This document shows positions 44,578-55,269 of a stretch of DNA of 64,000 nucleotides, piece by piece. Both the position numbers and the translations under genes were made by a program. Numbering within the stretch: the stretch's first letter is position 1; the number at the start of each line of letters is the position of its first letter. The notes under the pieces are model-generated. The model was not told where the DNA came from and did not search any database. It saw only the letters and a program-made list of their open reading frames with translations. Source of the DNA: Plantago ovata (lineage: Eukaryota; Streptophyta; Magnoliopsida; Lamiales; Plantaginaceae); the NCBI GenBank assembly GCA_028274465.1, contig CM051458.1:104486855-104550854 (forward strand), written 5' to 3'.

Positions 44578-44835
44578 CTCCCTCCGTTCTCTCAGAAGCT
44601 TCCTGGTTTGACTTTTTTTGGTCAACAGCTTCCAACTTTGACTCTCGATTACTTTCAAACTATAATGATAAAGTATTTAACGAAATTATATTATAAAAAT
44701 ATATAACCTAAATTTTCATAATATAACTTCGTTACATACTTTATCATTATAGTTTAAGAGTAATTGGGAGTCAAAGTTGAAATCTGTTGACCGAAAAAAA
44801 TCAAACCATTGAAGCTTCTGAGAGAACGGATGGAG
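44578..44835. mobile_element. Stowaway MITE, second copy
   Basis: A 258-bp element with ends CTCCCTCCGTTCTCTCAGAAGC and, inverted, GCTTCTGAGAGAACGGATGGAG, flanked by TA (44576-44577 and 44836-44837). Its length equals that of the copy at 9064-9321, and the arms share the TATAATGATAAAGTATTT and TCAAAGTTGA blocks, so the two belong to one family. Confidence 0.92.
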
Positions 44836-45189
44836 TAAGTAGTAAATCGAAAGTAACCAACATAGACAAACTGGCGGACGTCAGAGTGGTGGTATAAATA
44901 AAATCAGGTGGCAGCTTGGTTTTGTTTACGCGGCAAATTAAAGGACACCAAATTCAGGCAGACGTTGCGAAACTCACCCTGAATTCGAAGCCTAACATAT
45001 GAAATCCATGTCACCAAGAAGAAAATTAAAAATAATTGATGAGTGATCTGTGCTCTGATCGGTTGTTTTTATCAAGCTGCTGCTACTGTTTATATTTGAG
45101 GTATAAATTTTCACTTTATTTTCAAGAATGGATATTCATATTCCTTGTGTGACTAATGGTCTTCTTGCACTAATCTTTCCTGTAATTGC

Positions 45190-46142
45190 AAGTTGGTAAT
45201 TTTTCACATCCATTGTTTTGCACATCGTCTGCAACTGGCACTAGTTGCTACATCTCGAAGTTCTATTCCTGTTGAGAACTTTTTCTCAGATTGACATCAT
45301 TAATGTCGTTGATGGTTCAGCGAAACGCCACGGCCAATTGCAAATTGCTCAGGCTATTCGTATTAATGACATGATTGAGGCCGATGAGATTCGAACTGGG
45401 AAAGGGAAAAACCAACTTCAATCTCTACAGCGTCCAAGTGACACTAGATGGAGTTCGTATCTGAATTCAATGAATAGTTTACTTGAATTATTTGATTCTA
45501 CTCTTGTGGTTTTGGATGAAATATCAAATGATGTAAGTAACTCCTCTAGAGGGACAGCGGATAGGAAATATGATATGATGAAATCATTTCAATTTGTATT
45601 TATGCTTCACTTTTTACAAGACAAATGATCTATGTAGATTGCTTCAGAATAAGTCTCAAGATATTCTGAATGCTATGAATGCTGTGTCAAACACCAAAGA
45701 AGTGGTTCAAAATTTTAGAGAAAATGGATGGGAAGCATTATTGGAAAAAGTTAAGTTGTTTTGTGTTGCACATGAAATTGAAGTTGTTGATATGGCTGGT
45801 CTTCGTCGTTCTGTTAAAGGTCGTGCTCGAGCTAATTCTGTTACTTTGGGTCATTATTATCAAGTTGAACTATTCAATGGAACAATAGATTGCATGTTGC
45901 AAGAGATGAACTTCCGATTTAATGAAGATGCAATGGAGTTGTTGAAGTTGAGTTCCTCTTTTGATCCTAGAGGTGATTATAAGTTGTTTGTAGTTGAGGA
46001 CATCTGTAAGCTGGTGGAAAAATTCTACCCGCAAGATTTTACTAGTGAAGAGAAAACACACTTAAGATTTCAGCTGGGTCTTTTTAAAGACAATATTCAG
46101 AAAAATACAGAGCTTCATGTATATAACACGCTATTTCCTTAA
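45190..46142 (+). mobile_element. Broken hAT-type transposase fragment (DUF4371/ZMYM1-like)
   Basis: Three pieces of one protein lie in order. HCFAHRLQLALVATSRSSIP then VENFFS at 45203-45290 is followed, after a frame change near 45290, by INVVDGSAKRHGQLQIAQAI and RPSDTRWSSYLNSMNSLLEL up to a stop at 45626. A shifted frame from about 45620 then encodes LQNKSQDILNAMNAVSNTKE and RARANSVTLGHYYQVELFNG, ending at 46142. This order is that of plant TTF-zinc-finger/DUF4371 proteins derived from hAT transposases. The N-terminal zinc finger and C-terminal dimerisation domain are absent, and at least two frame breaks are present, with DNA missing between pieces two and three. Non-functional. No ends or target duplication found. 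Confidence 0.82.
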
Positions 46143-47374
46143 TATCGTACTGGATCAAACAAAAAGAAAAAGCAAAGAAAAACACATAACCGCCCCATGA
46201 AGTGTAGTTATTTTGTTTACTCACAAGTTAGTAGTAGTACTAGTTAAAAAGCTCATGATCGAGTTTAATTATGATCTTTTGAAAATTTGTTGTGCTTTAC
46301 CGTTTTAATTGACGGAAGTCTCTTTGCATTTCTAGAGTGGCAAGACTTTAATACATGCTGTTGTCAACGCGACACCTTAAAGAATAAGATTAAATCATTC
46401 GGCAATATTAATTTGATTTTGAAAGAGTACAAAATCGAACAAACGTGTGTACAGAACTGAATGAAAAAAAATAAAATAAAGCCCAAGTGAAGTTCAATTC
46501 AAACATTTCTTTCTATTGGATGTTATACTCATGAGAGTTGTAAGGTGGTCAACAAAGTTGGTGTTGGAAAGTATTGAGGTTCATTTTTTATTTTTATTTT
46601 AATTTTATTTTTTTATTTTTTTTGAAATAGCAAATTAGATTGGCTAGTGATATAGCCAGAGCAAAAAAATTACTATTGCTAGAACAATTTACCTTTTATA
46701 AACACTAATCATTTTTAAAAGTGCACAAATTGTGATAGACTCCGCAATTTTGGATAGACGAATTTACTCGCTCACTCAGGCGCTACTCGTAAATTCACCT
46801 CTAATTCCATGTTCAGACCCTTCGTTAAAGGGTTGATAATCAAAACATAACCAAGTGGTAAGTATTGAAAATCGATGGAAGAGTTAAATAACTCTAAATA
46901 TATTTATTGATAATTCATAATTGAATGACTCCCATATACACGACTAATGGCCTTATTCATGAATTAAACTAAGGATCCTAACATAATAACACTTCTACTC
47001 TAACTATAGACATTTAAGACAATAAAATATTCTAACTATAATCTAATAATCATCAAATAATAATTGAAATCCTAATTACTACTTCACTTGGGTAAACAAA
47101 AGGACTTGCCCAGGTAACACGTCCTAAGAGTCCAAATGGTCCAGTTCCGTGAGTTCGCCGTCTTAGTTCGCGTATTATCTCAAACATAGTTCGATCCACG
47201 ATCTCGATTCTTATCAAATTGTTCTGACATTAGTAATTTCTATTCGATTAACTAAGATCGCAAAATCTTAGATGATTACAAACCAACATCGTCTAAAGCG
47301 ATAAACGGTTCAGGTTCAGGTTCCGTTGAAGGTGAAGGCAGAAATTGGTGATATTTTCTCCAAAATTGAGGAGT
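46143..47374. other. AT-rich intergenic DNA
   Basis: No gene found. Around 46740-47230 are stretches that read like non-coding retroelement flank, without borders I can define. Confidence 0.5.
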
Positions 47375-47710
47375 ATTTTTTTTTTTTTTTTTTAAACGGC
47401 AAAAACTTTTTATTAATGCAATAGTAAAAGAATTGCTCCGTAACATATTACAACTGAAATACACGGAATAGACTCCGTTCGATACATCATATATTTCACC
47501 AAATTCCAACCCAAATGTTAACCCACAGAAAGATCACTCACCTCATTGTCATACCATCGCCCATAACCTACTATACACCCAAAATATAGATACAAAAATA
47601 AAGCCTTGAATTAATCAGCGGCAACAACATATGCAACCTCAATGTACTTTCCCAAGCTCCAAACAGTCAGAGGAATAAGAACAGCAAATTGACAACCCCA
47701 ACGGAAATTC
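47375..47710 (-). pseudogene. Possible retrocopy of an mRNA 3' end (minus strand)
   Basis: Read on the minus strand, a frame encoding NFRWGCQFAVLIPLTVWSLG then KYIEVAYVVAAD ends at a stop (47611-47613). It is followed by about 200 nt of 3'-UTR-like sequence, an AATAAA-type signal near 47409, and a run of about 19 A residues (T on the plus strand, 47375-47393) at the distance expected after cleavage. This is what a retroposed transcript end looks like. A TTCTAG|GAA acceptor-like site at the other edge leaves open a genuine last exon. No target duplication found. Family not recognised. Confidence 0.4.
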
Positions 47711-50700
47711 CTAGAATGTACTATCGACCTCAAAACCTTGTCAATACAGTCCAACACATTTACCTTGTCAATAAAAATAAAAATAAATGGGATGAAAGGA
47801 ATATATTTATATTATATATCACCTTAACAATTTGTTGGGATTCCAACACATTTGGAGCGTGGTTAGTTCGTGACACGGGTCAAACAACGGGAATCAACTA
47901 GAATGGTTATGAACAAGCAAGTATTTATGGATATAATAGAGATTTTCTAATTTATACGTAGATATAAGACACATAGATTAGTTAGAGTTCTTTTCTATTT
48001 ACAGTTTTAGTTAACGTAAACAGTTGCCTTGTAATATTATATAAGTCTGCAAGGGCTATGCCTATTATTTTCATTGTAATATTTCCTGATGATTAACGAT
48101 GATGAATTTCCGATGATATGCCTGTCTGGTCTCCCTTGTCCGTCGACTATGGACATTCTTTATTCTTCTGTTGTATTTCATTCCTACAAGAACATGACCA
48201 AACTCCCTCCCTTTTCTGTGTGAAGAATTGCCTTGTAAAGTACTTGTATTATATAAGTGTGCAGGGTTTACCCATTATTTACGCTGTAATCTTTTCTCAT
48301 GAATAACGATGATGAACTTCCAATGATATACATGTTCGATCTCCTTTGCCCGTCGACTATGAATGTTCTTTATTTTTCTATTGTCTTACGTTCATACAAA
48401 AATATGACCAAGCCCCATTTGTGTCAAGAAACTTTGGAGGATGAACCATGAATGATTTGTGTGTATTAAGACGAATCAATGTACGAACGAAGATCGATAC
48501 CAACATCTAAACACAATTATATCTATATATGTCTCACTACCACTTTAACTCGAATTTTTCTACTTGTCGACACGTAAAACTATCCGATAAAGTAGAGTGA
48601 TCGATAAACACCCGATTAGTTCGCGTAACGTATACCATTAGGGAACATTAGTGTAGTATATGTGTGTATAAGAAAGTCCTATAAGTATTGCTTTACGCAA
48701 AACCATGGATCCCCACCCGTTGGATTAACGGGCCAAAACACTAAAAAGATTATTGGACCAACCCACTAATGATGAATGAGTGAGACATGACCTGATCGCT
48801 CTTCCACTTCAACTGGCCAGTCATTGACTCCCTGGCCCAATTTGACTGTGGAAATTGGGGGAAGTCCTCAGGACGACCGGCTTTCCTATTTCTTGACTTT
48901 TCAGATACTTCCCAAAATTAAGTTTTCAACTTTGAACTTCACACCATCATCCAAAATGAAAATGATTTTTTTTTTCACTAACAAAAAAAAACTTGTTTAT
49001 TATACTATTGACACGTGTGTGACCCATGCCACGAGTAATCACGATGAATTAAAAGGTCGGGTCTCGATTGATTAGTGGTCGGGTCGTTACATATATTCAA
49101 CAAATCAGAACCACACAACTTCTTCAATTACTAAACCCACAAAGCATATAATCCACCCGTTTATGAGTTTATGGTAGGGTAACCACAACCTCTAAAGACT
49201 ACATTTACTATGCTCTAATATAAACCCACAAAATCTGACAATTCATCTGGTAAGGAGTTTATGGTAGAAGTTCAATTTTGATCTCTAATATCTCTAACTC
49301 AAAGAGTTCACCAATAATTCAAAGGAGTCGACAATTCGTCTCTAATAAAAACTGAAAATTTTCTAAAATAAACTGGCACGTACCATTGATAAATTGTTCT
49401 ATTAGTCGGACGTTAGTTGAATGGTTAAAAGAAGCTTTGTTCTCCAAAATTTGTTGTTTCTTGAAATTTTATTTTATCTCTCAACTTTTTGTAAATTCTT
49501 GGGTTTTAGACTTCATAATTCAAAATTTCTAACGGTTCTTGTCACGTACTAGTGTTCTTTTTTAAAAATAAGTCACACGAATTATTTATTACGTAATTAG
49601 TGAATCACACGTATCCTACTAGAAGCTTTAGAAACATTTCAAGAAGAAGAATAAGCACACAAGTTCTAGATTACTTCCTCTATAAAGATACTTACTAGTA
49701 GCTTTCAAAATCAAGAATTAAAAGCAAGTGTCGCAATTTTAAGCTTTGTTTCGTTGGTTTGTTACAAATGTGAGCTTTTTGACATTTAGTTGCAGACTAA
49801 ATTAAGAGGCAAGCAAGGTATATACATATATATTTTCTCAGTCAAAATTAACCTACTTTCGGTGGCGCCGTGCCAAAACAAAATCACGGTCGACTCAAAT
49901 TCGGCTAAGAATATTAAGTATGGTTTACACACAGTCGATTACTAATACTAATACTATCGCATGCTCTTGTTTTATTTATTGTTCTATATTACAAAACTTA
50001 CTGCAAATGTTACACCACGTCAACCCCAGTGTCCATAATACTAGTAATGTTTTGTAATATAATCGTGTCCTATTTTACATGAGAATGAACCATTTTAGCA
50101 ATTAGTGTATGTTAACTGCCATTTTAGCATGAGAATGAAGAATATATAGTCGATAAAAAATCACTTTTCGAAGAATTGTCCACAAAAAATTAACTTTTTG
50201 AGATCCAGATGCTATGAAATTTTTGTTGGTTGTTTTGTCAATTACGCTAAATAGTCGAAAAATATACACTATTTGTTTGGGAATTTGGATGGGTTGTGTA
50301 CATGTCTTTGCTCCTGAAATGGGATGTGAACCTAATAACATGGTAACAAGCTTTTGATCGTGAAATTAAGTTAAGAGAGGAAAAAAGCTGATCTTACATC
50401 ATTGTCCATTGCATCGGACATCATGTGTTAGTTCCTAACTTAGGATGGCAACTTGAACATTGCCACTTAAGAAGACTTCTAGATATAGTAAACATTCACG
50501 AGGGTTTATACCATCAATGAGATATTATCCCTTCTAAACAACACATGTGAATGTGATCAACCTAACATGAAATGACAGTTTCTTTTCAATCTTTAACCCT
50601 CAACCATTGTATTTTATTTGTTTACATTGTAAAGCTATTCAACACTCATCACACATTTGTACAAAATCCTCTGTAAGTGAAATACCAAATGAGGCGAATG

Positions 50701-51480
50701 ATACAGAAATAACAATTTTATAAGGTGATTTCTTAGCTCCCAATCAGTTTATTGCATTTCCATCAACATGCCGCTATATTTGAAATCTTTACCAAGTAGT
50801 AAAAACTTTTTGGTATTTATCCTTATCCTTCAATATTTATGATAAAAGGTTTTTAATAGTTATCCTTATCTTTCAATATGATTCCAACTATTGGTGAGGA
50901 TTTGATCGTATCACATCGAATTAAAGAGAGTTTGCCTCCAATTATCCAACGCGACCTAATTGCAAGTTTTTCATCATTGATGGGATTCTATTGATATCAC
51001 CTCATTGACGACATTTCTTAAAAGAGAAATTGCTTATAATTGATTGACCTAACACGATTGGAATATACTTATACACTAATTGAACACGTTCTTTCTCTAT
51101 CATACCATTCATCTACACAACACAATTGTCCTTTTAAAATGATAGATCGAATCTGATACATCTCTCTACACCAAGTAACACCGTTTTCGGAAACGTTGTA
51201 TTCGAAAGGAAATTCAGAAGAAAGAAAACTCTTTCAAATCACAAAATTTTCAAAGTATTAAAGAAAAGATAAACATTTTATAAGCCATAATCTTTATCGT
51301 AGTCAGAGTAAATCAGAATTTATGTCTATCATATGAGAAAATTATTGCAAGTTGCTACTCATGTAGAGACAAAATCTATAGAATCTCAGTTGAATTAAAT
51401 TATTTGTACCGGGCGGACATTTCCGCCGGCGGTCACTAACAGCCATTCACTAAAAACCAAACCACTCTTACTCTATTAGC
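47711..51480. other. Gene-free intergenic DNA
   Basis: Contains the tandem duplication at 48021-48431 and otherwise AT-rich DNA with short unrecognised frames. The first duplication unit includes TATATAAG-type and T-rich motifs that could come from an LTR, but no borders are visible. Confidence 0.5.
48021..48431. repeat. Direct tandem duplication (~204-bp unit)
   Basis: Units start at about 48021 and 48225. Both contain TTGCCTTGTAA, ATTATATAAGT, AACGATGATGAA, GTCGACTATG and ACATGACCAA/ATATGACCAA in the same order. Confidence 0.9.
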
Positions 51481-51489
51481 CTCCACCCT

Positions 51490-51497
51490 ATATAAAG
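51490..51497 (+). promoter_or_regulatory. TATA box of the DTX49-like gene
   Basis: TATATAAA, 116-123 bp upstream of the start codon at 51613, followed by a C- and A-rich leader typical of plant genes. Confidence 0.7.
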
Positions 51498-51612
51498 CCC
51501 CTTTAACACCCTTTCTTAAACCCTCTCAAATTTTTCACACCCACTACATACATTAAAGTACCAACCAAAAACACGCTCTCTACAAACCACCTTACCACCC
51601 CACAACAAGAAC

Positions 51613-53166
51613 ATGGACTCCCAAAAACCCGACACCGTCTTGGTCGAACCGCTCCTCAATGATACCAAACCGGGTGCAATCCCGACAATCCCAACAAAAT
51701 CCCAGAAGCCCAACAAAGCTCAAATCTCCTTAGCCATTCAAGAATCCATGTCCATAGCCAAAATAGCCTTCCCCATGATCCTGACCGGCCTGCTCCTCTA
51801 CTCCCGGTCCATGATCTCGATGCTATTCCTAGGCCGGTTGGGGAACCTAGCCCTAGCCGGTGGGTCACTTGCGGTTGGGTTCGCTAACATAACTGGTTAC
51901 TCCGTCCTTTCCGGTTTAGCCATGGGCATGGAGCCCATATGTGGACAAGCCTTTGGAGCCAAAAGATACAAACTTCTTGGACTCTCATTGCAAAGGACAG
52001 TTGTTCTACTCCTCTGCATTTCACTCCCAATCTCCATGCTATGGCTGAACATGAAAAGGATACTCATCTTGTGCAAGCAAGAGGAGGCCATTGCGACGCA
52101 AGCTCAAATTTACTTGCTCTATTCATTACCAGACCTGTTTGCTCAAGCTCTGTTACATCCCCTGAGGATTTACTTAAGGACACAGTCCATTACTCTGCCT
52201 CTCACACTCTGTGCAGCGATTTCGATCATTTTGCACGTACCGATCAACTATCTGTTGGTTGTGAAGCTTGGTTTTGGTATTAAGGGTGTGGCCTTAAGTG
52301 GGGTTTGGACAAATTTCAATCTGGTTGCTACATTGATCCTGTATATAATAATCTCTGGAGTGTACAAGAAAACATGGGCTGGCTTGTCAATGGAGTGCTT
52401 AAGGGGGTGGAAATCCCTGCTAAACTTGGCAATTCCAAGCTGCATTTCAGTCTGTCTTGAATGGTGGTGGTATGAGATCATGATCCTGCTATGCGGGCTA
52501 TTGATAAGCCCAAAAGCGACCGTTGCATCCATGGGAATTTTGATCCAGACGACTGCGTTGATATACATTTTCCCTTCTTCTTTGAGTTTCAGTGTTTCGA
52601 CTAGGGTCGGAAATGAGATGGGGGCCCGAAGGCCCGATAAGGCGAAGCTTGCCGCGATAGTAGGCCTGTTTTGCAGCTTCTTGCTCGGGTTTTCGGCCCT
52701 GTTTTTCGCGGTAAGTGTTAGGAATGTATGGGCCAGAATGTTCACTCATGACAAGGAGATCATTGCCCTGACCACATTGGTCTTGCCGATAATCGGGCTT
52801 TGCGAGCTGGGGAACTGCCCGCAGACTACGGGCTGTGGGGTGCTACGTGGCACTGCCCGCCCCAAAGTCGGGGCGAATATTAACTTGGGGTGTTTTTATT
52901 TAGTGGGAATGCCGGTCGCAGTGGGGTTGGCGTTCTTGTATAAATGGGATTTCGAGGGGTTGTGGGTCGGTCTCTTGGCCGCCCAAGGGTCATGTATGGT
53001 GACGATGATGATCGTGTTGTTCAGGACGGACTGGGAATTCCAAGTTTGTAGAGCCCAAGGGCTTACCGGGGGACTCATAACGACTATTGATGAAAATGAA
53101 GGACTTGATGTTCAAAAAGAACAATTAGGTAGGACTGCAAATAATAATAATAATAATATGTGTTGA
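51613..53166 (+). CDS. DTX49: MATE efflux family transporter (DTX49-like)
   Basis: An uninterrupted frame of 517 residues, the usual MATE length, with no introns, as in the DTX48-DTX54 clade. MATE carriers move organic compounds across plant membranes using H+ or Na+ gradients. Twelve hydrophobic segments can be counted from about residue 50 (IAFPMILTGLLLYSRSMISM) to about 480. Clade-specific motifs are clear: FLGRLGNLALAGGSLAVGFA, GLAMGMEPICGQAFGAKR, SCISVCLEWWWYEIMILLCG, VSTRVGNEMGARRPDKA and LPIIGLCELGNCPQTT. The N-terminus is a polar tail of about 45 residues, and the C-terminus ends in a short Asn run encoded by an (AAT)n microsatellite. Clade members act in vacuolar, endosomal or plasma membranes and influence hormone and stress responses; substrate here is unknown. 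The start codon is in good context (AACATGG). Confidence 0.95.
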   Translation: MDSQKPDTVLVEPLLNDTKPGAIPTIPTKSQKPNKAQISLAIQESMSIAKIAFPMILTGLLLYSRSMISMLFLGRLGNLALAGGSLAVGFANITGYSVLSGLAMGMEPICGQAFGAKRYKLLGLSLQRTVVLLLCISLPISMLWLNMKRILILCKQEEAIATQAQIYLLYSLPDLFAQALLHPLRIYLRTQSITLPLTLCAAISIILHVPINYLLVVKLGFGIKGVALSGVWTNFNLVATLILYIIISGVYKKTWAGLSMECLRGWKSLLNLAIPSCISVCLEWWWYEIMILLCGLLISPKATVASMGILIQTTALIYIFPSSLSFSVSTRVGNEMGARRPDKAKLAAIVGLFCSFLLGFSALFFAVSVRNVWARMFTHDKEIIALTTLVLPIIGLCELGNCPQTTGCGVLRGTARPKVGANINLGCFYLVGMPVAVGLAFLYKWDFEGLWVGLLAAQGSCMVTMMIVLFRTDWEFQVCRAQGLTGGLITTIDENEGLDVQKEQLGRTANNNNNNMC

Positions 53167-54218
53167 TGATTCTCCAATTTAGGTGGGTGATTTTAGTAAA
53201 GAGTATAGGTTTTCATTATTTTATTTAAACAGATAGATTTTTGTAGTATTACAAATTTGGCTTTGTTAAGTTGTTGATTCTCCAACTTGAAGTATTTTTT
53301 TTTGTGTAATTCTAAAAACTGTACCTATTTGGTACATTTGTATATATAAACTAGCTTGTACTTAGAAAAGTTGTTACTATTATTAAGTTAGCAATTACAG
53401 TATTATTGAGATCTGAATAAGGCATCTGATATGAGAACATGTGAATGTATCTGTTTTCTTCAATGTTGCTGTGGTGTGTAACTGTGTACTCAAAATTAAA
53501 TGATTGAAGAATAGGAGAAAGAAGGAGAAATAATATATGGATTTTTATGTACGGACCCCACTATATGTTCAATTTTCATCTAGGGACCATCGTATTTTAA
53601 AGTTATACGATTTACTTCTTAAAAATTATATGAAATTATATTATGAAAATTTACTTCTTAAAGTTTTATAATATGATTTTGTTAGATATTTTATTTATCG
53701 TTATAGTTTAAAAATAATTAATAGTAAAAATTAAAAATGATTGATTTGTTATTTACAGTTCAATTGTAATTGTAATGGGACTGAGTGATTACATTGTTGT
53801 CTGATTACATTGTTGTCTGTATTGTTTGTGAGAATCAAGGTTTGTGAAGTTCGAGTAAATAAACGCACGTACGTGAGTACTCATTTGAGGAAGATTTGAG
53901 CAAGTGTCATTAGTTTTTAACTGATGTAGCTACCAAGTTGCAGAAAACTTGCTGAAACTGTGTGTCTTCTCTGAAGCAACAGTTTGAGTTCACTAGTTCC
54001 AAGGACATGGGGACTCAACTTTGGCTATAAGAAATCCACAAGTTTAGTTAACTAGTTCCAAGTATTATTTGCGCTCATGGTTGGACTTCGACTTTACACA
54101 ATCCCTGATAAGGAAGAAGCTCACTATTGTGTTACATGGACGGGGATATGTTGGAATATTCCGCATAATTCGTGAACTAAGATTCAATTTATTACTTGTG
54201 ACGGTATAAAATATGTTA
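53167..54218. other. Intergenic DNA downstream of DTX49
   Basis: 3' untranslated region, then AT-rich DNA. 53540-53770 has faint inverted-repeat similarity to Stowaway interiors but no ends. Confidence 0.5.
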
Positions 54219-54839
54219 CTAGTCCATCCGCTTTTTCCGTTTTTTTAATGTAGGATGTTTTAACATTTTTTACTCTTCCATAAATATAATAAGTTCTAGC
54301 TTTTTTATTATAATTCCAATGTAGTATTCTCTTTATTGACAAATTTGTCTAAAGTGCACTAAATTTTTAACAACTTTATTACTTAATAGCCAATCAGATT
54401 GGGTTTAGATTAGGTAGGGTTGAGATTTTTCATGATAATAATTGTTGGATGAAGAAAACTGTAACACCCCAGAAATTCAGAGGCTTAAAGGGTTGAGAAC
54501 GCTACTCATGTTAACAAGATGCACCTTTCTTTCCGGGAATCCACCTAGAAAAACTTCAGAGTTAAGCGTGTTTGCTCCGGAGCAATTTTAGGATGGGTGA
54601 CCCAATGGGAAGTTTCCGGTGCGAACACGAGTGAGGACAAAGTGCGCGGATTAGAACATGTGTTGGTCTGTGGGGCCAGCATATCACCCCAAAGAGCAAC
54701 CCAGGAGTAACCGCACCGGCCCAAAGGGTCTGGCCTTCGGTCGATCAGTGGCGGGACGTTACAAAAACAATGTAAACCAATCATTTTCTTAATATGTGTG
54801 TATGTGGCTAAAACATCTTATATTAGAAAACGAAGGGAT
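54219..54839. mobile_element. MITE split by a Cassandra-type solo LTR
   Basis: Left end (TCCATCCG...TTTAATGTAGGATGTTTTA) and right end (TAAAACATCTTATATTAG...CGAAGGGAT) are inverted relatives, flanked by TA (54217-54218 and 54840-54841). This fits a Stowaway/mariner-type MITE. Its interior is interrupted at 54460-54763 by the solo LTR; without that and one duplicated 5-mer the MITE would be about 310 bp. Confidence 0.7.
54460..54763 (+). mobile_element. Cassandra-type TRIM solo LTR (5S-rRNA-like)
   Basis: A 304-bp LTR that starts TGTAACACCCC and ends GGGACGTTACA, flanked by a 5-bp target duplication AAAAC (54455-54459 and 54764-54768). Its middle (about 54545-54630) resembles plant 5S rRNA: GAGTTAAGCGTGTTTG, then TTTTAGGATGGGTGACCC and GGGAAGT, including the internal Pol III promoter region. 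Cassandra elements are short terminal-repeat retrotransposons that carry 5S sequence in their LTRs and encode no protein. Only one LTR is present, so the internal part was removed by LTR-LTR recombination. The intact duplication suggests moderate age. Confidence 0.88.
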
Positions 54840-55042
54840 TACTTTTTTTTATTATTTTTGTTATTCAATTCGTCTTTATTTAGATATTTGAACAAAATCA
54901 TCATTGTCCAATAAGGTATCTAGATTCTATATTCTTAACCAAAATTCTAAATAAAAATGCATGTGATATCATTAGGTGTATTTCTGATTATTGGGTAGAA
55001 TATACTATATTTAGATAAGTATTTTAGATTTCATCTAAGTTA

Positions 55043-55268
55043 CTTCCTCCATTTCATTACAAACTTTCTCTTTGGTCAACGGTTGTTATCTTTGACTCGT
55101 ATATTACACCTAAATTATATTGATAAAAAAATATTTAAAATAGTACTAACTTATGAACTTTAATTATATAACTTAAAAAAAGAATTGCATCGTACAATTT
55201 AAGAGTAATGTGCGGTCAAATACGAAGCCTGTTGACCGAAGAGGAAGTTATTAACGAAATGGAGGAAA
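55043..55268. mobile_element. Stowaway-like MITE, diverged
   Basis: Ends CTTCCTCCATTTC and GAAATGGAGGAA with TA on both sides (55041-55042 and 55269-55270). Inner arms also pair (CTTTGGTCAACGG and CTGTTGACCGAAG). About 226 bp, no coding capacity. Confidence 0.8.
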
Positions 55269-55269
55269 T

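Noticed and set aside
52248-52745. 165-codon minus frame
   Set aside because: It is antisense to the DTX49-like coding exon and has no family features.
54545-54640. Possible genuine 5S rRNA gene
   Set aside because: The 5S-like core is diverged and lies within TG...CA borders with a 5-bp duplication, so it is an LTR component, not an rRNA gene.
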